The notes under the pieces were generated by a model. That model searched no databases, was not told where the DNA came from, and saw only the letters and a list, made by a program, of their open reading frames with translations. Positions 51,808 through 60,578 of a stretch of 64,000 bases of DNA are shown piece after piece. The stretch comes from Silvimonas soli (GTDB lineage: Bacteria; Pseudomonadota; Gammaproteobacteria; Burkholderiales; Chitinibacteraceae). The position numbers and the translations under genes are program-made. Location: the NCBI RefSeq assembly GCF_030035605.1, contig NZ_CP106736.1, positions 1,674,001-1,738,000 on the forward strand. Reading direction: 5' to 3'. Position 1 is the stretch's first letter, and every line of letters starts with the position of its first letter.

Positions 51808-53058
51808 ATGGAAAAACTGAAAATCATCGGCGGCCATCCGCTGGCAGGCGAAATCACCATTTCTGGCGCCAAGAACGCAGCATTGCCGATTCTTTGTGCG
51901 GGCCTGCTCACCGCCGACACACTGCGCCTGACCAACGTGCCGCAATTGCGCGACGTCAAAACCACCCAGAAGTTGTTGCAAGGCATGGGCGTGCGCGTGA
52001 TGACCGATAACGTTCACGAATACGAACTGACTGCCAATGCCATCACCAACCTGTGCGCGCCGTATGACCTGGTGAAAACCATGCGCGCATCGATCCTGGT
52101 GCTCGGCCCAACGCTGGCCCGTTTTGGTGAAGCGCAAGTGTCCCTGCCCGGTGGTTGCGCCATTGGTGCTCGTCCGGTGGACCAGCACATCAAGGGTCTG
52201 CAAGCGATGGGTGCCGAGATCGTTATCGAACACGGTTATGTCAAAGCGTCTGGCAAGCTCAAAGGTGCTCGCATCGTCACCGACATGGTGACCGTGACCG
52301 GCACTGAAAACCTGCTGATGGCAGCAACATTGGCCGAAGGCATCACCACCATCGAGAATGCCGCACGCGAACCGGAAGTGGTTGATCTGGCCGAATGCCT
52401 GATCGCCATGGGCGCTAAAATCAGCGGCCACGGTACGGATACCATCACCATTGAAGGCGTGAAATCCTTGCATGGCGCCACCCACGCCGTAGTGCCAGAC
52501 CGCATTGAAACCGGCACATTCCTGTGTGCCGCCGCCGCCGCGCAAGGCCGCGTGGTATTGCGCAATACCCGTGCCAACATCCTGGAAGCGGTCTTGGACA
52601 AACTGCGTGAAGCCGGTGCGTATATCGAAGCGGGCGACAACTGGATTGCGCTGGACATGAAACAGCGCCCGAAAGCCGTGAACGTGCGCACGCTGCCCTA
52701 CCCGGCGTTCCCGACTGACATGCAAGCGCAGTTCATGATGCTCAATGCCATCGCCGATGGCACCAGCGTCATGACCGAAACCATCTTTGAAAATCGCTTC
52801 ATGCACGCGCCAGAGCTGACGCGGATGGGCGCCAACATCAGCACCGAGGGCAACACCGCCATCGTTCGCGGCGTTGAAAAACTGTCTGGCGCCACCGTCA
52901 TGGCCACTGATCTGCGCGCTTCGGCGTCGCTGGTCATTGCCGGTCTGATCGCCCAAGGTGAAACGATCGTCGATCGCATTTACCATCTGGATCGCGGCTA
53001 CGAGCATATTGAAGCCAAACTGGGCGGTATTGGCGCGCAAATCGAGCGGATCGCCTGA
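51808..53058 (+). CDS. murA: UDP-N-acetylglucosamine 1-carboxyvinyltransferase MurA
   Basis: MurA catalyses the first committed step of peptidoglycan synthesis and is the fosfomycin target. The 416-residue protein has the fold repeat regions ISGAKNAALPILC, the catalytic cysteine in LPGGCAIGARPVDQHI (Cys117, so fosfomycin-sensitive type), and FPTDMQAQFM. AGGAG lies 12 bases upstream of the ATG. The next gene starts on its stop. Confidence 0.97.
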   Translation: MEKLKIIGGHPLAGEITISGAKNAALPILCAGLLTADTLRLTNVPQLRDVKTTQKLLQGMGVRVMTDNVHEYELTANAITNLCAPYDLVKTMRASILVLGPTLARFGEAQVSLPGGCAIGARPVDQHIKGLQAMGAEIVIEHGYVKASGKLKGARIVTDMVTVTGTENLLMAATLAEGITTIENAAREPEVVDLAECLIAMGAKISGHGTDTITIEGVKSLHGATHAVVPDRIETGTFLCAAAAAQGRVVLRNTRANILEAVLDKLREAGAYIEAGDNWIALDMKQRPKAVNVRTLPYPAFPTDMQAQFMMLNAIADGTSVMTETIFENRFMHAPELTRMGANISTEGNTAIVRGVEKLSGATVMATDLRASASLVIAGLIAQGETIVDRIYHLDRGYEHIEAKLGGIGAQIERIA

Positions 53059-53462
53059 TGCTGACACTCAACCCGAAACCGGCCAGCGACGACAGCGACG
53101 GCAAACTCAAGCCGCCTACCGGCGTCGAGAAAACCGTCGCCATGCTCACGCATTTGTCCGGCATTTTCTGGATTCCGTACCTGCCGATGCCGGTGTTGGC
53201 GTTGATCATTCCCTTTCTGGTGCTGCAATTTGCCCGCGTGCATTCCGAGTATGTGGAACAACACGCGGTGCAGGTCGCCAACTTCCAGTTGCTGATGGGT
53301 TGTTTTTACGCGCTCGCCATGATCTTGTCGTACGCGTTGCATAATGTATTTCCGATCTGGTGGGTGGCCATAGGCTCCGCCATGTTTTGTCTGTGGGAAG
53401 GCGCCAAAGCCATCAATGGCTGGCCGTCACGTTACCCACTGAACCTGAAACTCTTCAAATAA
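53058..53462 (+). CDS. DUF4870-domain membrane protein
   Basis: This 134-residue protein has a polar N terminus and about three helices with TVAMLTHLSGIFWIPYLPM, PFLVLQFARVHSEYVEQHA and LMGCFYALAMIL, matching the DUF4870/Tic20-like family. Function is unknown. A one-base overlap with murA (TGATG) couples them. A gap of 136 bases with a candidate TATAAA separates it from hisG. Confidence 0.82.
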   Translation: MLTLNPKPASDDSDGKLKPPTGVEKTVAMLTHLSGIFWIPYLPMPVLALIIPFLVLQFARVHSEYVEQHAVQVANFQLLMGCFYALAMILSYALHNVFPIWWVAIGSAMFCLWEGAKAINGWPSRYPLNLKLFK

Positions 53463-53598
53463 GAGCGGCAAATATAACCCTGCTGGCTGCGTTGTACTCA
53501 CTTGCCGTACCATTTTGTACTGTCTGCGTTTCGCACGCCTTGCCATCACCGCTTCGCTGGGTTTTATCCGCCACTCTATAAACAGAGCAAGACAACAT

Positions 53599-54249
53599 AT
53601 GATTACGATCGCGCTGTCCAAAGGCCGCATTTTTGAAGAAACCGTCCCGCTGCTGGCTGCCGCTGGCATCGTGCCGAGCGAGGCACCAGAAAGCTCGCGC
53701 AAGCTGATCATTGGCACCAATCACGAAGATGTGCGCCTGATCATCGTGCGTGCCACCGACGTCCCCACCTACGTGCAATATGGCGCGGCCGATCTGGGCG
53801 TGGCGGGTAAAGACGTGCTGCTGGAACACGGCGGCGCGGGCTTGTATCTGCCGCTGGATCTGGAAATCGCCAAATGCAAGCTGATGGTCGCCGTGCAGAA
53901 CGGCTTTGATTATGAAGGCGCGGTGAAACAAGGGGCACGCTTGCGCATTGCCACCAAATACACCGAATGTGCACGCGAGCACTTTGCCTCCAAGGGCGTG
54001 CACGTTGACCTGATCAAGCTGTACGGCTCGATGGAACTGGCGCCGCTTGTGGGTTTGGCCGATGCGATTGTCGATCTGGTTTCTACGGGTGGCACGCTGA
54101 AGGCCAACAACCTGGTGGCGGTGGAAGATATCCGCGATATCAGTTCACGGCTGATCGTGAACCAGGCCGCACTCAAGCTCAAACAAGATCGCCTGCAGCC
54201 GATTATTGATACGTTCGCCGCCACGGTTGCAGCGCGTAACCCCGCCTGA
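53599..54249 (+). CDS. hisG: ATP phosphoribosyltransferase HisG, short form
   Basis: HisG performs the first, feedback-regulated step of histidine synthesis. The 216-residue product starts MITIALSKGRIFEETVPLL and has the PRPP motif LVSTGGTLKAN. It lacks the C-terminal regulatory domain of long HisG, so it should need the HisRS-like subunit HisZ, which is not in the window. The internal ATG is preferred; the frame start 84 bases upstream has no support. A terminator follows. Confidence 0.95.
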   Translation: MITIALSKGRIFEETVPLLAAAGIVPSEAPESSRKLIIGTNHEDVRLIIVRATDVPTYVQYGAADLGVAGKDVLLEHGGAGLYLPLDLEIAKCKLMVAVQNGFDYEGAVKQGARLRIATKYTECAREHFASKGVHVDLIKLYGSMELAPLVGLADAIVDLVSTGGTLKANNLVAVEDIRDISSRLIVNQAALKLKQDRLQPIIDTFAATVAARNPA

Positions 54250-54273
54250 AGCCGCAGTTGCAATAAAGACCAG

Positions 54274-54304
54274 CGCCCTCACTCCTCATGGATGAGGGCG
54301 TTTT
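54274..54304 (+). terminator. Intrinsic terminator after hisG
   Basis: CGCCCTCA and TGAGGGCG form an 8-bp stem followed by TTTT, 24 bases after hisG. Confidence 0.8.
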
Positions 54305-54419
54305 CATGTGCGGTCTGACCGGATAAAACCGATCCAGCCATTTCAAACGATTCCCGCCCCTAACCCCTGCCTGTCCAGATTGTGAACAAGTGGTTTCGCA
54401 ACGTCGGGGATGCAGCCGG

Positions 54420-54425
54420 TATAAT
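54420..54425 (+). promoter_or_regulatory. Candidate -10 element of hisD
   Basis: A perfect TATAAT lies 33 bases before the hisD start and after the hisG terminator, so hisD probably has its own promoter. The -35 region is poor. Confidence 0.5.
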
Positions 54426-54457
54426 CACTCTCCTTTGCATAAAACCGGATGTTTGCC

Positions 54458-55756
54458 ATGATCCGCCGTCTCGATTCACGCGCCCCCCAATTCCAGAGTG
54501 AGCTGGCTGCACTGCTCGCCTTTGAATCTTCCCAAGACCCGGAAGTCGATACCCGTGTCGCCGTGATTCTGGACGACGTCAAACATCGGGGCGATGCCGC
54601 AGTTATCGAATACACCCAGCGTTTTGATGGCCTGAGTGTCGATGCCATGCCGCAACTGGAGTTGTCGCAAGACGAACTCAAAGCCGCATTCGAGCGTCTG
54701 CCGCAACAGCAGAAAGACGCCCTGCAAGCCGCTGCCGCACGTGTACGCAAGTATCACGAGCATCAAAAAATGTCGTCGTGGCAGTACACCGACGAAGACG
54801 GCACGCTGTTGGGTCAGCAAGTTACACCGCTGGATCGCGTTGGCATTTACGTGCCAGGCGGCAAAGCGTCGTATCCGTCGTCCGTGTTGATGAACGCGAT
54901 TCCCGCGCACGTCGCGGGCGTGAGCGAAATCATCATGGTCGTCCCGACACCGCGTGGTGAACGTAACGATCTGGTGCTGGCCGCGGCTTATATCGCCGGG
55001 GTTTCCCGCGCCTTCACCATCGGCGGTGCGCAAGCGGTTGGCGCACTGGCCTATGGCACCCAAACCATCCCGCAAGTCGACAAGATTACCGGCCCCGGCA
55101 ATGCCTACGTTGCCGCCGCCAAACGCCGCGTATTTGGTATTGTCGGTATCGACATGGTAGCCGGGCCGTCAGAAATTCTGGTGGTGTGCGATGGCACGAC
55201 CGATCCAGACTGGATAGCCATGGATTTGTTCAGCCAGGCCGAACATGACGAGATCGCCCAAGCCATTTTGCTGTGTCCGGACGCTGACTTTATCGAGAAA
55301 GTGGCTGCCAGCATTGAACGCCAACTGCCCGAAATGCCGCGTGCCGATATTATCCGCGCGTCGCTCAGTGGTCGCGGTGCGCTGATCCAGGTGAAAGATC
55401 TGGATGAAGCGTGCGACATCGCCAACTGGATTGCCCCGGAGCATCTGGAGTTGTCGGTAGATAATCCGCAAAACTGGCTGCCCAAGCTCAAGCACGCTGG
55501 CGCGATCTTCCTTGGCAAGTTCACCTCGGAAAGCCTGGGCGATTACTGTGCCGGGCCAAATCACGTATTGCCGACCGCCCGTACCGCACGGTTTGCCAGC
55601 CCGCTGGGCGTGTATGACTTCCAGAAACGCTCCAGCTTGATTCAGGTTTCCGCCGAAGGCGCGCAAAGTCTGGGTCGCATCGCCAGCACACTGGCGCATG
55701 GCGAAGGCCTGCAAGCGCACGCACGTGCAGCCGAGTATCGCTTGAACGATCAGTAA
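54458..55756 (+). CDS. hisD: Histidinol dehydrogenase
   Basis: HisD oxidises histidinol to histidine in two NAD-dependent steps. The 432-residue product starts MIRRLDSRAPQFQ and has the VGIYVPGGKASYPSSVLMNA segment, KITGPGNAYVAAAKRRVFG, AGPSEILVV and the zinc/active region SQAEHDE. It is followed by a TfoX-N gene and a cupin, not by hisC as in many relatives. Confidence 0.97.
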   Translation: MIRRLDSRAPQFQSELAALLAFESSQDPEVDTRVAVILDDVKHRGDAAVIEYTQRFDGLSVDAMPQLELSQDELKAAFERLPQQQKDALQAAAARVRKYHEHQKMSSWQYTDEDGTLLGQQVTPLDRVGIYVPGGKASYPSSVLMNAIPAHVAGVSEIIMVVPTPRGERNDLVLAAAYIAGVSRAFTIGGAQAVGALAYGTQTIPQVDKITGPGNAYVAAAKRRVFGIVGIDMVAGPSEILVVCDGTTDPDWIAMDLFSQAEHDEIAQAILLCPDADFIEKVAASIERQLPEMPRADIIRASLSGRGALIQVKDLDEACDIANWIAPEHLELSVDNPQNWLPKLKHAGAIFLGKFTSESLGDYCAGPNHVLPTARTARFASPLGVYDFQKRSSLIQVSAEGAQSLGRIASTLAHGEGLQAHARAAEYRLNDQ

Positions 55757-55842
55757 TCCGTAAGAGTTAATCTCAAGAGCCCGGCTATGCGTCCAGCCGG
55801 GCTAGCACTGCACCGATAACACCGGCCCGAGGGTGATCTGCA

Positions 55843-56199
55843 ATGCCAGCAAAAAGTGAATATCTGGAATGGCTCGTCGAGCAGTTGGCGCCATTGGGCC
55901 ACATCCGCGTCAAATCCATGTTCGGCGGCTACGGGCTGTATTGTGATGAGGTCTTTTTTGCTCTCATCGCTGACGACGTGTTTTACGTAAAAGTGGACGA
56001 CACCAGTCGCCCGCGTTTTGAGGTCGAGCAGTTGCAACCGTTTATGTACCGCATGAAAGACGGTTGCCAGCAAACCATGTCGTACTACCCGCTGCCGGAA
56101 AACACCTTGGAAGACCCAGAGGCGATTCGCGATTGGTCGCGAGAAGGCATTGGTGCGGGTTTGAGGGCTGTGGCCAGTAAAAGCAAAAAGAAGAAATGA
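55843..56199 (+). CDS. TfoX N-terminal domain protein
   Basis: This 118-residue protein matches the TfoX N-terminal domain (EYLEWLVEQLAPLG, KSMFGGYGLYCDEVFFALI, VDDTSRPRFE) without the C-terminal domain of full TfoX, the competence regulator. It ends in a Lys/Ser-rich tail. The cupin gene overlaps its stop. Its role next to histidine genes is unknown. Confidence 0.85.
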   Translation: MPAKSEYLEWLVEQLAPLGHIRVKSMFGGYGLYCDEVFFALIADDVFYVKVDDTSRPRFEVEQLQPFMYRMKDGCQQTMSYYPLPENTLEDPEAIRDWSREGIGAGLRAVASKSKKKK

Positions 56200-56540
56200 C
56201 GGGGAAAATCTCTACCCAAAGCGCCATGCATTACAACTGGGGCAATGGCGAAGATGGCTGGCACCTGGTACGTAATCCTGCACTGTCAATCATTCAGGAA
56301 CGGATCGGCCCGGGCGGTTCGGAGCAGCGTCATTATCACCATCACTCAAGCCAGTTTTTCTATGTTTTGAGTGGCCAATTGCAGATCGAAATCGCAGGCA
56401 GCACCGTTTTACTGGGTCAGCACGAAGGGGTTGAAGTCTCCGCTGGCGTCCCGCATCAAGTACAGAACCGTTCGCAAACCGACGTACATTTTCTGGTTAC
56501 GTCGCTACCGCCGAGCCACGGCGACCGGGTTGCAGCCTGA
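56196..56540 (+). CDS. Small cupin-domain protein
   Basis: This 114-residue single-domain cupin has the metal-binding motif GSEQRHYHHHSSQFFYVLSG in motif 1 (histidines and a glutamate) and HEGVEVSAGVPHQVQNRS in motif 2. The substrate is unknown. An ATGA overlap couples it to the TfoX-N gene; an internal ATG at 56226 is an alternative start. Confidence 0.85.
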   Translation: MTGKISTQSAMHYNWGNGEDGWHLVRNPALSIIQERIGPGGSEQRHYHHHSSQFFYVLSGQLQIEIAGSTVLLGQHEGVEVSAGVPHQVQNRSQTDVHFLVTSLPPSHGDRVAA

Positions 56541-56672
56541 TTTGGTGCCATTTATTGCCATTTACGGCGTTTTAACGCGTTCAATGCCCGCTTTTGCTTC
56601 ACGCGCATGACGAAGTCGTGGACAATTACGCCAATTGCGCCCACAAGGGCTATTGCTGATTACGAGAACACA

Positions 56673-57266
56673 ATGCGTCAAGTTCAGGTTACCCGCGACA
56701 CTCTTGAAACCCAGATCACCGTCTCCATCAATCTGGATGGGACAGGCAAATCCAAATTCGACACCGGCGTGCCGTTTCTGGAACACATGATGGACCAGAT
56801 CGCCCGTCACGGTTTGATCGATCTGGATATCGTGGCCAAGGGTGATTTGCACATCGACGCCCACCATACCGTGGAAGATGTCGGCATTACGCTGGGCCAG
56901 GCTTTTGCCAAAGCGGTGGGTGACAAGAAAGGCATTCGCCGTTACGGCCACGCTTATGTGCCGCTGGACGAAGCCTTGTCGCGCGTGGTGATTGATCTTT
57001 CTGGTCGGCCCTGTCTGGAATACGGCGTGGAATACACCCGTGCCATGATTGGCGGTTTCGACGTTGATCTGTTTGGCGAATTTTTCCGCGGTTTTGTAAA
57101 CCACGCGGCAATCAGTCTGCATATCGACAACCTGAAGGGCAAAAACGCCCACCATCAGGCCGAGACCATCTTCAAGGCATTCGGCCGTGCATTGCGCATG
57201 GCAATCGAATACGATGAACGCATGGCTGGCATTACGCCATCCACCAAAGGCACCCTGGTCGGTTAA
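56673..57266 (+). CDS. hisB: Imidazoleglycerol-phosphate dehydratase
   Basis: HisB here is the monofunctional dehydratase (197 residues), without the histidinol phosphatase domain of E. coli. It has GTGKSKFDTGVPFLEHMMDQ, DAHHTVEDVGITLGQA and NAHHQAETIFKAFGRAL, the two His-rich metal motifs. ATG 56673 is chosen at MRQVQVTRDTLET. A histidinol-phosphate phosphatase must be encoded elsewhere. Confidence 0.96.
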   Translation: MRQVQVTRDTLETQITVSINLDGTGKSKFDTGVPFLEHMMDQIARHGLIDLDIVAKGDLHIDAHHTVEDVGITLGQAFAKAVGDKKGIRRYGHAYVPLDEALSRVVIDLSGRPCLEYGVEYTRAMIGGFDVDLFGEFFRGFVNHAAISLHIDNLKGKNAHHQAETIFKAFGRALRMAIEYDERMAGITPSTKGTLVG

Positions 57267-57294
57267 CCGACTTTTCTAGCGTTGAATATCTGAA

Positions 57295-57936
57295 ATGCGC
57301 ATTGCAATCGTTGACTACGGAATGGGCAATCTGCATTCCGTCACCAAAGCCCTTGAACACGTTGCCGGTGATGACGCCAGCATCGTGCTGACTGACGATC
57401 CTATCGAGGTCGCAGCCGCTGACAAAGTGGTTTTCCCCGGGCAAGGCGCCATGCCGGACTGCATGAGCCATTTGCAGGAAAGCGGTCTGAAACAAGCGGT
57501 GCTGGACGCTGCCACCCAAAAACCGTTCCTCGGCATCTGCGTGGGCGCCCAATTGCTGTTTGATTACAGCGAAGAAGGCCAGACGCCGGGCTTGGGCGTA
57601 TTTGCCGGTGAAGTAATGCGCTTTCCCAAAGACCTGATGCATGACGAGCACGGCCAAAAGCTGAAAGTGCCACACATGGGCTGGAACGAGATGTTCATCA
57701 CGCGTGAGCACCCGTTGTGGCAAGGCATTCCGGATGGTGACCGCTTTTACTTTGTCCACAGCTATCACTTCAAGCCTTCTGACGACATCACAGTGATTGA
57801 ATCGGCTTACCCTTACCGGTTTGCCGCCGCCGTTGCGCGCGACAATATTTTCGCAATTCAATGCCATCCGGAGAAAAGTCACAATGCCGGGCTGCAATTG
57901 CTGCGAAATTTTGTACACTGGGATGGTCGCCCTTAA
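57295..57936 (+). CDS. hisH: Imidazole glycerol phosphate synthase glutaminase subunit HisH
   Basis: HisH releases ammonia from glutamine for HisF. The 213-residue class I glutamine amidotransferase has nucleophile Cys82 in LGICVGAQLLF and the His-Glu pair in QCHPEKS. It lies 28 bases after hisB and 46 before hisA. Confidence 0.96.
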   Translation: MRIAIVDYGMGNLHSVTKALEHVAGDDASIVLTDDPIEVAAADKVVFPGQGAMPDCMSHLQESGLKQAVLDAATQKPFLGICVGAQLLFDYSEEGQTPGLGVFAGEVMRFPKDLMHDEHGQKLKVPHMGWNEMFITREHPLWQGIPDGDRFYFVHSYHFKPSDDITVIESAYPYRFAAAVARDNIFAIQCHPEKSHNAGLQLLRNFVHWDGRP

Positions 57937-57982
57937 ACGGGTGACTCCTCTAACAACCTGACTTCATTGAAGTTTCTGCATC

Positions 57983-58726
57983 ATGCTGATTATTCCCGCG
58001 ATTGATTTGAAAGACGGCCACTGCGTACGTTTGCGCCAGGGCCTCATGGAAGACGCAACCGTGTTTTCTGAAAAACCCGCTGCCATGGCTCGCCACTGGC
58101 TGGATGCTGGCGGTCGCCGCTTGCATCTGGTGGATTTGAACGGTGCATTTGCCGGCAAGCCCAAGAATCTGGACGCCATCAAAGCCATTCTGGCCGAAGT
58201 CGATGGCGAGATTCCGGTGCAACTGGGTGGCGGTATTCGTGATCTGAACACCATCGAGCAGTATCTCGATGCCGGTATCGATTACGTCATCATTGGCACC
58301 GCTGCGGTCAAGATTCCAGGTTTCTTGCACGAAGCATGCGATGCCTTCCCTGGCCACATCATCGTCGGACTGGACGCCAAAGATGGCCGCGTTGCCACCG
58401 ACGGCTGGTCCAAGATTACCGAGCACGATGTGGTTGATCTGGCCCGCCGCTTCCAGGATTACGGCGTGGAAAGCGTGATCTACACCGATATCGGCCGCGA
58501 CGGCATGCTCTCTGGCGTCAACATTGAAGCCACCGTCAAGCTGGCGCAGGCGCTGACCATTCCGGTGATCGCATCTGGCGGTCTGACCGATCTGGATGAC
58601 GTACGCAAGCTGGTCGAAGTCGAAAGCGAAGGCATTGAAGGCGTGATTACCGGTCGTGCCATTTACGAAGGCACCATCGACTTCAAAGCCGCGCAAGACC
58701 TCGCCGACGAAGCGGTTGCTGCCTGA
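57983..58726 (+). CDS. hisA: ProFAR isomerase HisA
   Basis: HisA is a (beta/alpha)8 barrel that performs the Amadori rearrangement of ProFAR. The 247-residue protein has the catalytic IIPAIDLKDGHCVRL (Asp8) and the second aspartate in YTDIGRDGMLSGVN, with phosphate-binding loops ASGGLTDLDD and TGRAIYEG. A terminator follows before hisF. Confidence 0.96.
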   Translation: MLIIPAIDLKDGHCVRLRQGLMEDATVFSEKPAAMARHWLDAGGRRLHLVDLNGAFAGKPKNLDAIKAILAEVDGEIPVQLGGGIRDLNTIEQYLDAGIDYVIIGTAAVKIPGFLHEACDAFPGHIIVGLDAKDGRVATDGWSKITEHDVVDLARRFQDYGVESVIYTDIGRDGMLSGVNIEATVKLAQALTIPVIASGGLTDLDDVRKLVEVESEGIEGVITGRAIYEGTIDFKAAQDLADEAVAA

Positions 58727-58755
58727 CCTTTACCCTGCAGCCCTCGCAAAGAAAA

Positions 58756-58785
58756 ATGCCGGTGCAACACGCCGGCACTTTTTTT
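58756..58785 (+). terminator. Intrinsic terminator between hisA and hisF
   Basis: TGCCGG and CCGGCA form the core stem with an 8-9-base loop and then a long T run, inside what should be one operon. It may attenuate or divide expression. Confidence 0.75.
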
Positions 58786-58804
58786 CCCGGGCCCGGAAGC
58801 TGAC

Positions 58805-59572
58805 ATGCCACTAGCCAAACGCATTATCCCTTGCCTTGATGTCACCGCTGGCCGCGTGGTCAAGGGTGTGAACTTTGTTGAGCTGCGCGATGCGGGTGAT
58901 CCAGTTGAAATCGCCAAGCGTTACGACGAACAAGGTGCCGACGAGCTCACCTTTCTGGATATCACAGCGTCTTCGGATGATCGCGATCTGATTCTGCACG
59001 TCATTGAAGCCGTCGCCTCGCAAGTGTTTATCCCGCTCACGGTAGGCGGTGGCGTGCGCAAGGTAGAAGACGTCCGGCGTTTGCTGAACGCGGGTGCCGA
59101 CAAAATCAGTATCAACACCTCCGCCATCACCAACCCGCAACTGGTCGCGGATGCCGCCGCCAAATTTGGCAGCCAGGCGATTGTGGTGGCGATTGATGCC
59201 AAGGCTGTGTCAGGCACGAATGATCGCTGGGAAGTCTTCACCCACGGTGGTCGCAACGCTACCGGCCTGGACGCGGTGGAGTGGGCAATCAAGATGCAGC
59301 AACTGGGCGCTGGCGAAATCCTGCTGACCAGCATGGATCGCGATGGCACCAAGATCGGTTTCAACCTGCCGCTGACCCGTGCGGTGTCCGACGCTGTGGA
59401 TATTCCGGTGATTGCTTCTGGCGGCGTGGGCAATTTACAGCATATGGTCGAGGGCGTGACCCTGGGCCATGCCGATGCCGTGCTGGCCGCGTCGATCTTT
59501 CACTTTGGTGAATACACCGTGCGCCAGACCAAAGAAGCCATGCGCGATGCCGGGATCGAGGTGCGTTTATGA
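58805..59572 (+). CDS. hisF: Imidazole glycerol phosphate synthase cyclase subunit HisF
   Basis: HisF makes imidazole glycerol phosphate and AICAR with HisH-derived ammonia. The 255-residue barrel begins MPLAKRIIPCLDVTAGRVVK (Asp12), has FLDITASSDDRD, the second aspartate in VVAIDAKAVSG and SMDRDGTKIGF. It overlaps hisI by 4 bases. Confidence 0.97.
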   Translation: MPLAKRIIPCLDVTAGRVVKGVNFVELRDAGDPVEIAKRYDEQGADELTFLDITASSDDRDLILHVIEAVASQVFIPLTVGGGVRKVEDVRRLLNAGADKISINTSAITNPQLVADAAAKFGSQAIVVAIDAKAVSGTNDRWEVFTHGGRNATGLDAVEWAIKMQQLGAGEILLTSMDRDGTKIGFNLPLTRAVSDAVDIPVIASGGVGNLQHMVEGVTLGHADAVLAASIFHFGEYTVRQTKEAMRDAGIEVRL

Positions 59573-59961
59573 GCTGGCTGGATGAAATCAAATTTGATGA
59601 TGCCGGGCTGGTGCCGGTCATCGCCCAGGACGAGCACACTGGCCGCGTGTTGATGTTTGCTTTTGCCAATCGAGATGCCGTTGCCCTGGCTGCCGAAAAA
59701 GGCACCGCGCATTACTGGACCCGCTCACGCCAGAAGTTGTGGCACAAAGGGGAAGAATCCGGCAATTTCCAGCACATCAAGGAAATCCGGCTCGATTGCG
59801 ATGGCGATGTCTTGATCTACATCATCCAGCAGGATGGCGGAATTGCCTGCCACACCGGACGCGAAAGCTGTTTTTTCCGTAAACTCGTCGGCGCTGAATG
59901 GGAAGTGGTAGACGCGGTGCTGAAAGACCCGGCAAGCATTTACGGCAAGCATTCGCACTAA
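59569..59961 (+). CDS. hisI: Phosphoribosyl-AMP cyclohydrolase HisI
   Basis: HisI opens the adenine ring of phosphoribosyl-AMP with zinc. The 130-residue monofunctional enzyme has VLMFAFANRDAVALAAEKG, the SRQKLWHKGEESGNFQ segment, the metal-site DCDGDVLIYI and the CHTGRESCFF cysteines. A terminator and separate promoter follow, splitting it from hisE. Confidence 0.96.
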   Translation: MSWLDEIKFDDAGLVPVIAQDEHTGRVLMFAFANRDAVALAAEKGTAHYWTRSRQKLWHKGEESGNFQHIKEIRLDCDGDVLIYIIQQDGGIACHTGRESCFFRKLVGAEWEVVDAVLKDPASIYGKHSH

Positions 59962-59997
59962 AGGTCGTCGGCATGAACCGTTGAATGGTCGCCCCGG

Positions 59998-60020
59998 AGC
60001 CCGTCGCAAGACGGGCTTTT
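59998..60020 (+). terminator. Intrinsic terminator after hisI
   Basis: AGCCCGTC and GACGGGCT pair perfectly around GCAA, followed by TTTT, 37 bases after hisI. Confidence 0.85.
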
Positions 60021-60097
60021 CAAATTGCCCGGGTTGATTCGTACATCTTAAAACATGCTGCCTGCAACCCCGCCGTCCTTTCGTAATCAAACCACCC

Positions 60098-60103
60098 TAT
60101 AAT
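60098..60103 (+). promoter_or_regulatory. Candidate -10 element of hisE
   Basis: A perfect TATAAT, 26 bases before the hisE ATG and after the hisI terminator. The -35 region is weak. It argues for the ATG at 60129 over the TTG at 60111. Confidence 0.5.
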
Positions 60104-60128
60104 TGACCCTTTGCACCTGGAGCGAAGT

Positions 60129-60458
60129 ATGGTTTCCGCCGAGATTCTGGAACGCCTGTCTGAGACACTCGCCGCGCGGCGTAACGCAGACCCGTCCACT
60201 TCCTATGTCGCCAAGCTGTTTCATAAAGGCCAGGAAGCTATCTTGAAAAAGGTGGGAGAAGAAGCGGTCGAAACCATCATGGCCGCCAAAGATGGCGACA
60301 AGCTGCACCTGGTACGTGAAGTTGCAGATTTGTGGTTCCACACCATGGTATTGCTGGCCCACGAAGGCTTGAGCGCAGAAGATGTGCTCGCCGAACTGGC
60401 CCGCCGCGAAGGCATTTCGGGTATCGAGGAAAAAGCCTCACGCCCGGCGCACGATTAA
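60129..60458 (+). CDS. hisE: Phosphoribosyl-ATP pyrophosphatase HisE
   Basis: HisE hydrolyses phosphoribosyl-ATP. The 109-residue protein has SYVAKLFHKGQEAILKKVGE, EEAVETIMAAKDGD and LVREVADLWFHTMVLLA with the acidic metal ligands. GGAG lies 6 bases upstream of the ATG. It appears to be its own unit or the head of the hinT-tatABC unit. Confidence 0.96.
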   Translation: MVSAEILERLSETLAARRNADPSTSYVAKLFHKGQEAILKKVGEEAVETIMAAKDGDKLHLVREVADLWFHTMVLLAHEGLSAEDVLAELARREGISGIEEKASRPAHD

Positions 60459-60578
60459 GTACACGTAAGTACGCAACGGACTGCCCCAAAATATCGTTGT
60501 ACTGATACCGGCACCGGCCGGATTAACCGGCTACTCGCGTAGGCGTGGTTAGACGTCTGGTGTACATGGAGAATAACA

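Noticed and set aside
51775..53067. 430-residue frame antisense to murA
   Set aside because: Shadow frame, rich in His and Gln as expected from complementing common codons.
60459..60578. Hairpin-rich stretch between hisE and hinT as a small RNA
   Set aside because: The paired GCCGG and CCGGC bases are short and lack a T run; no promoter is evident, so I do not call an RNA.
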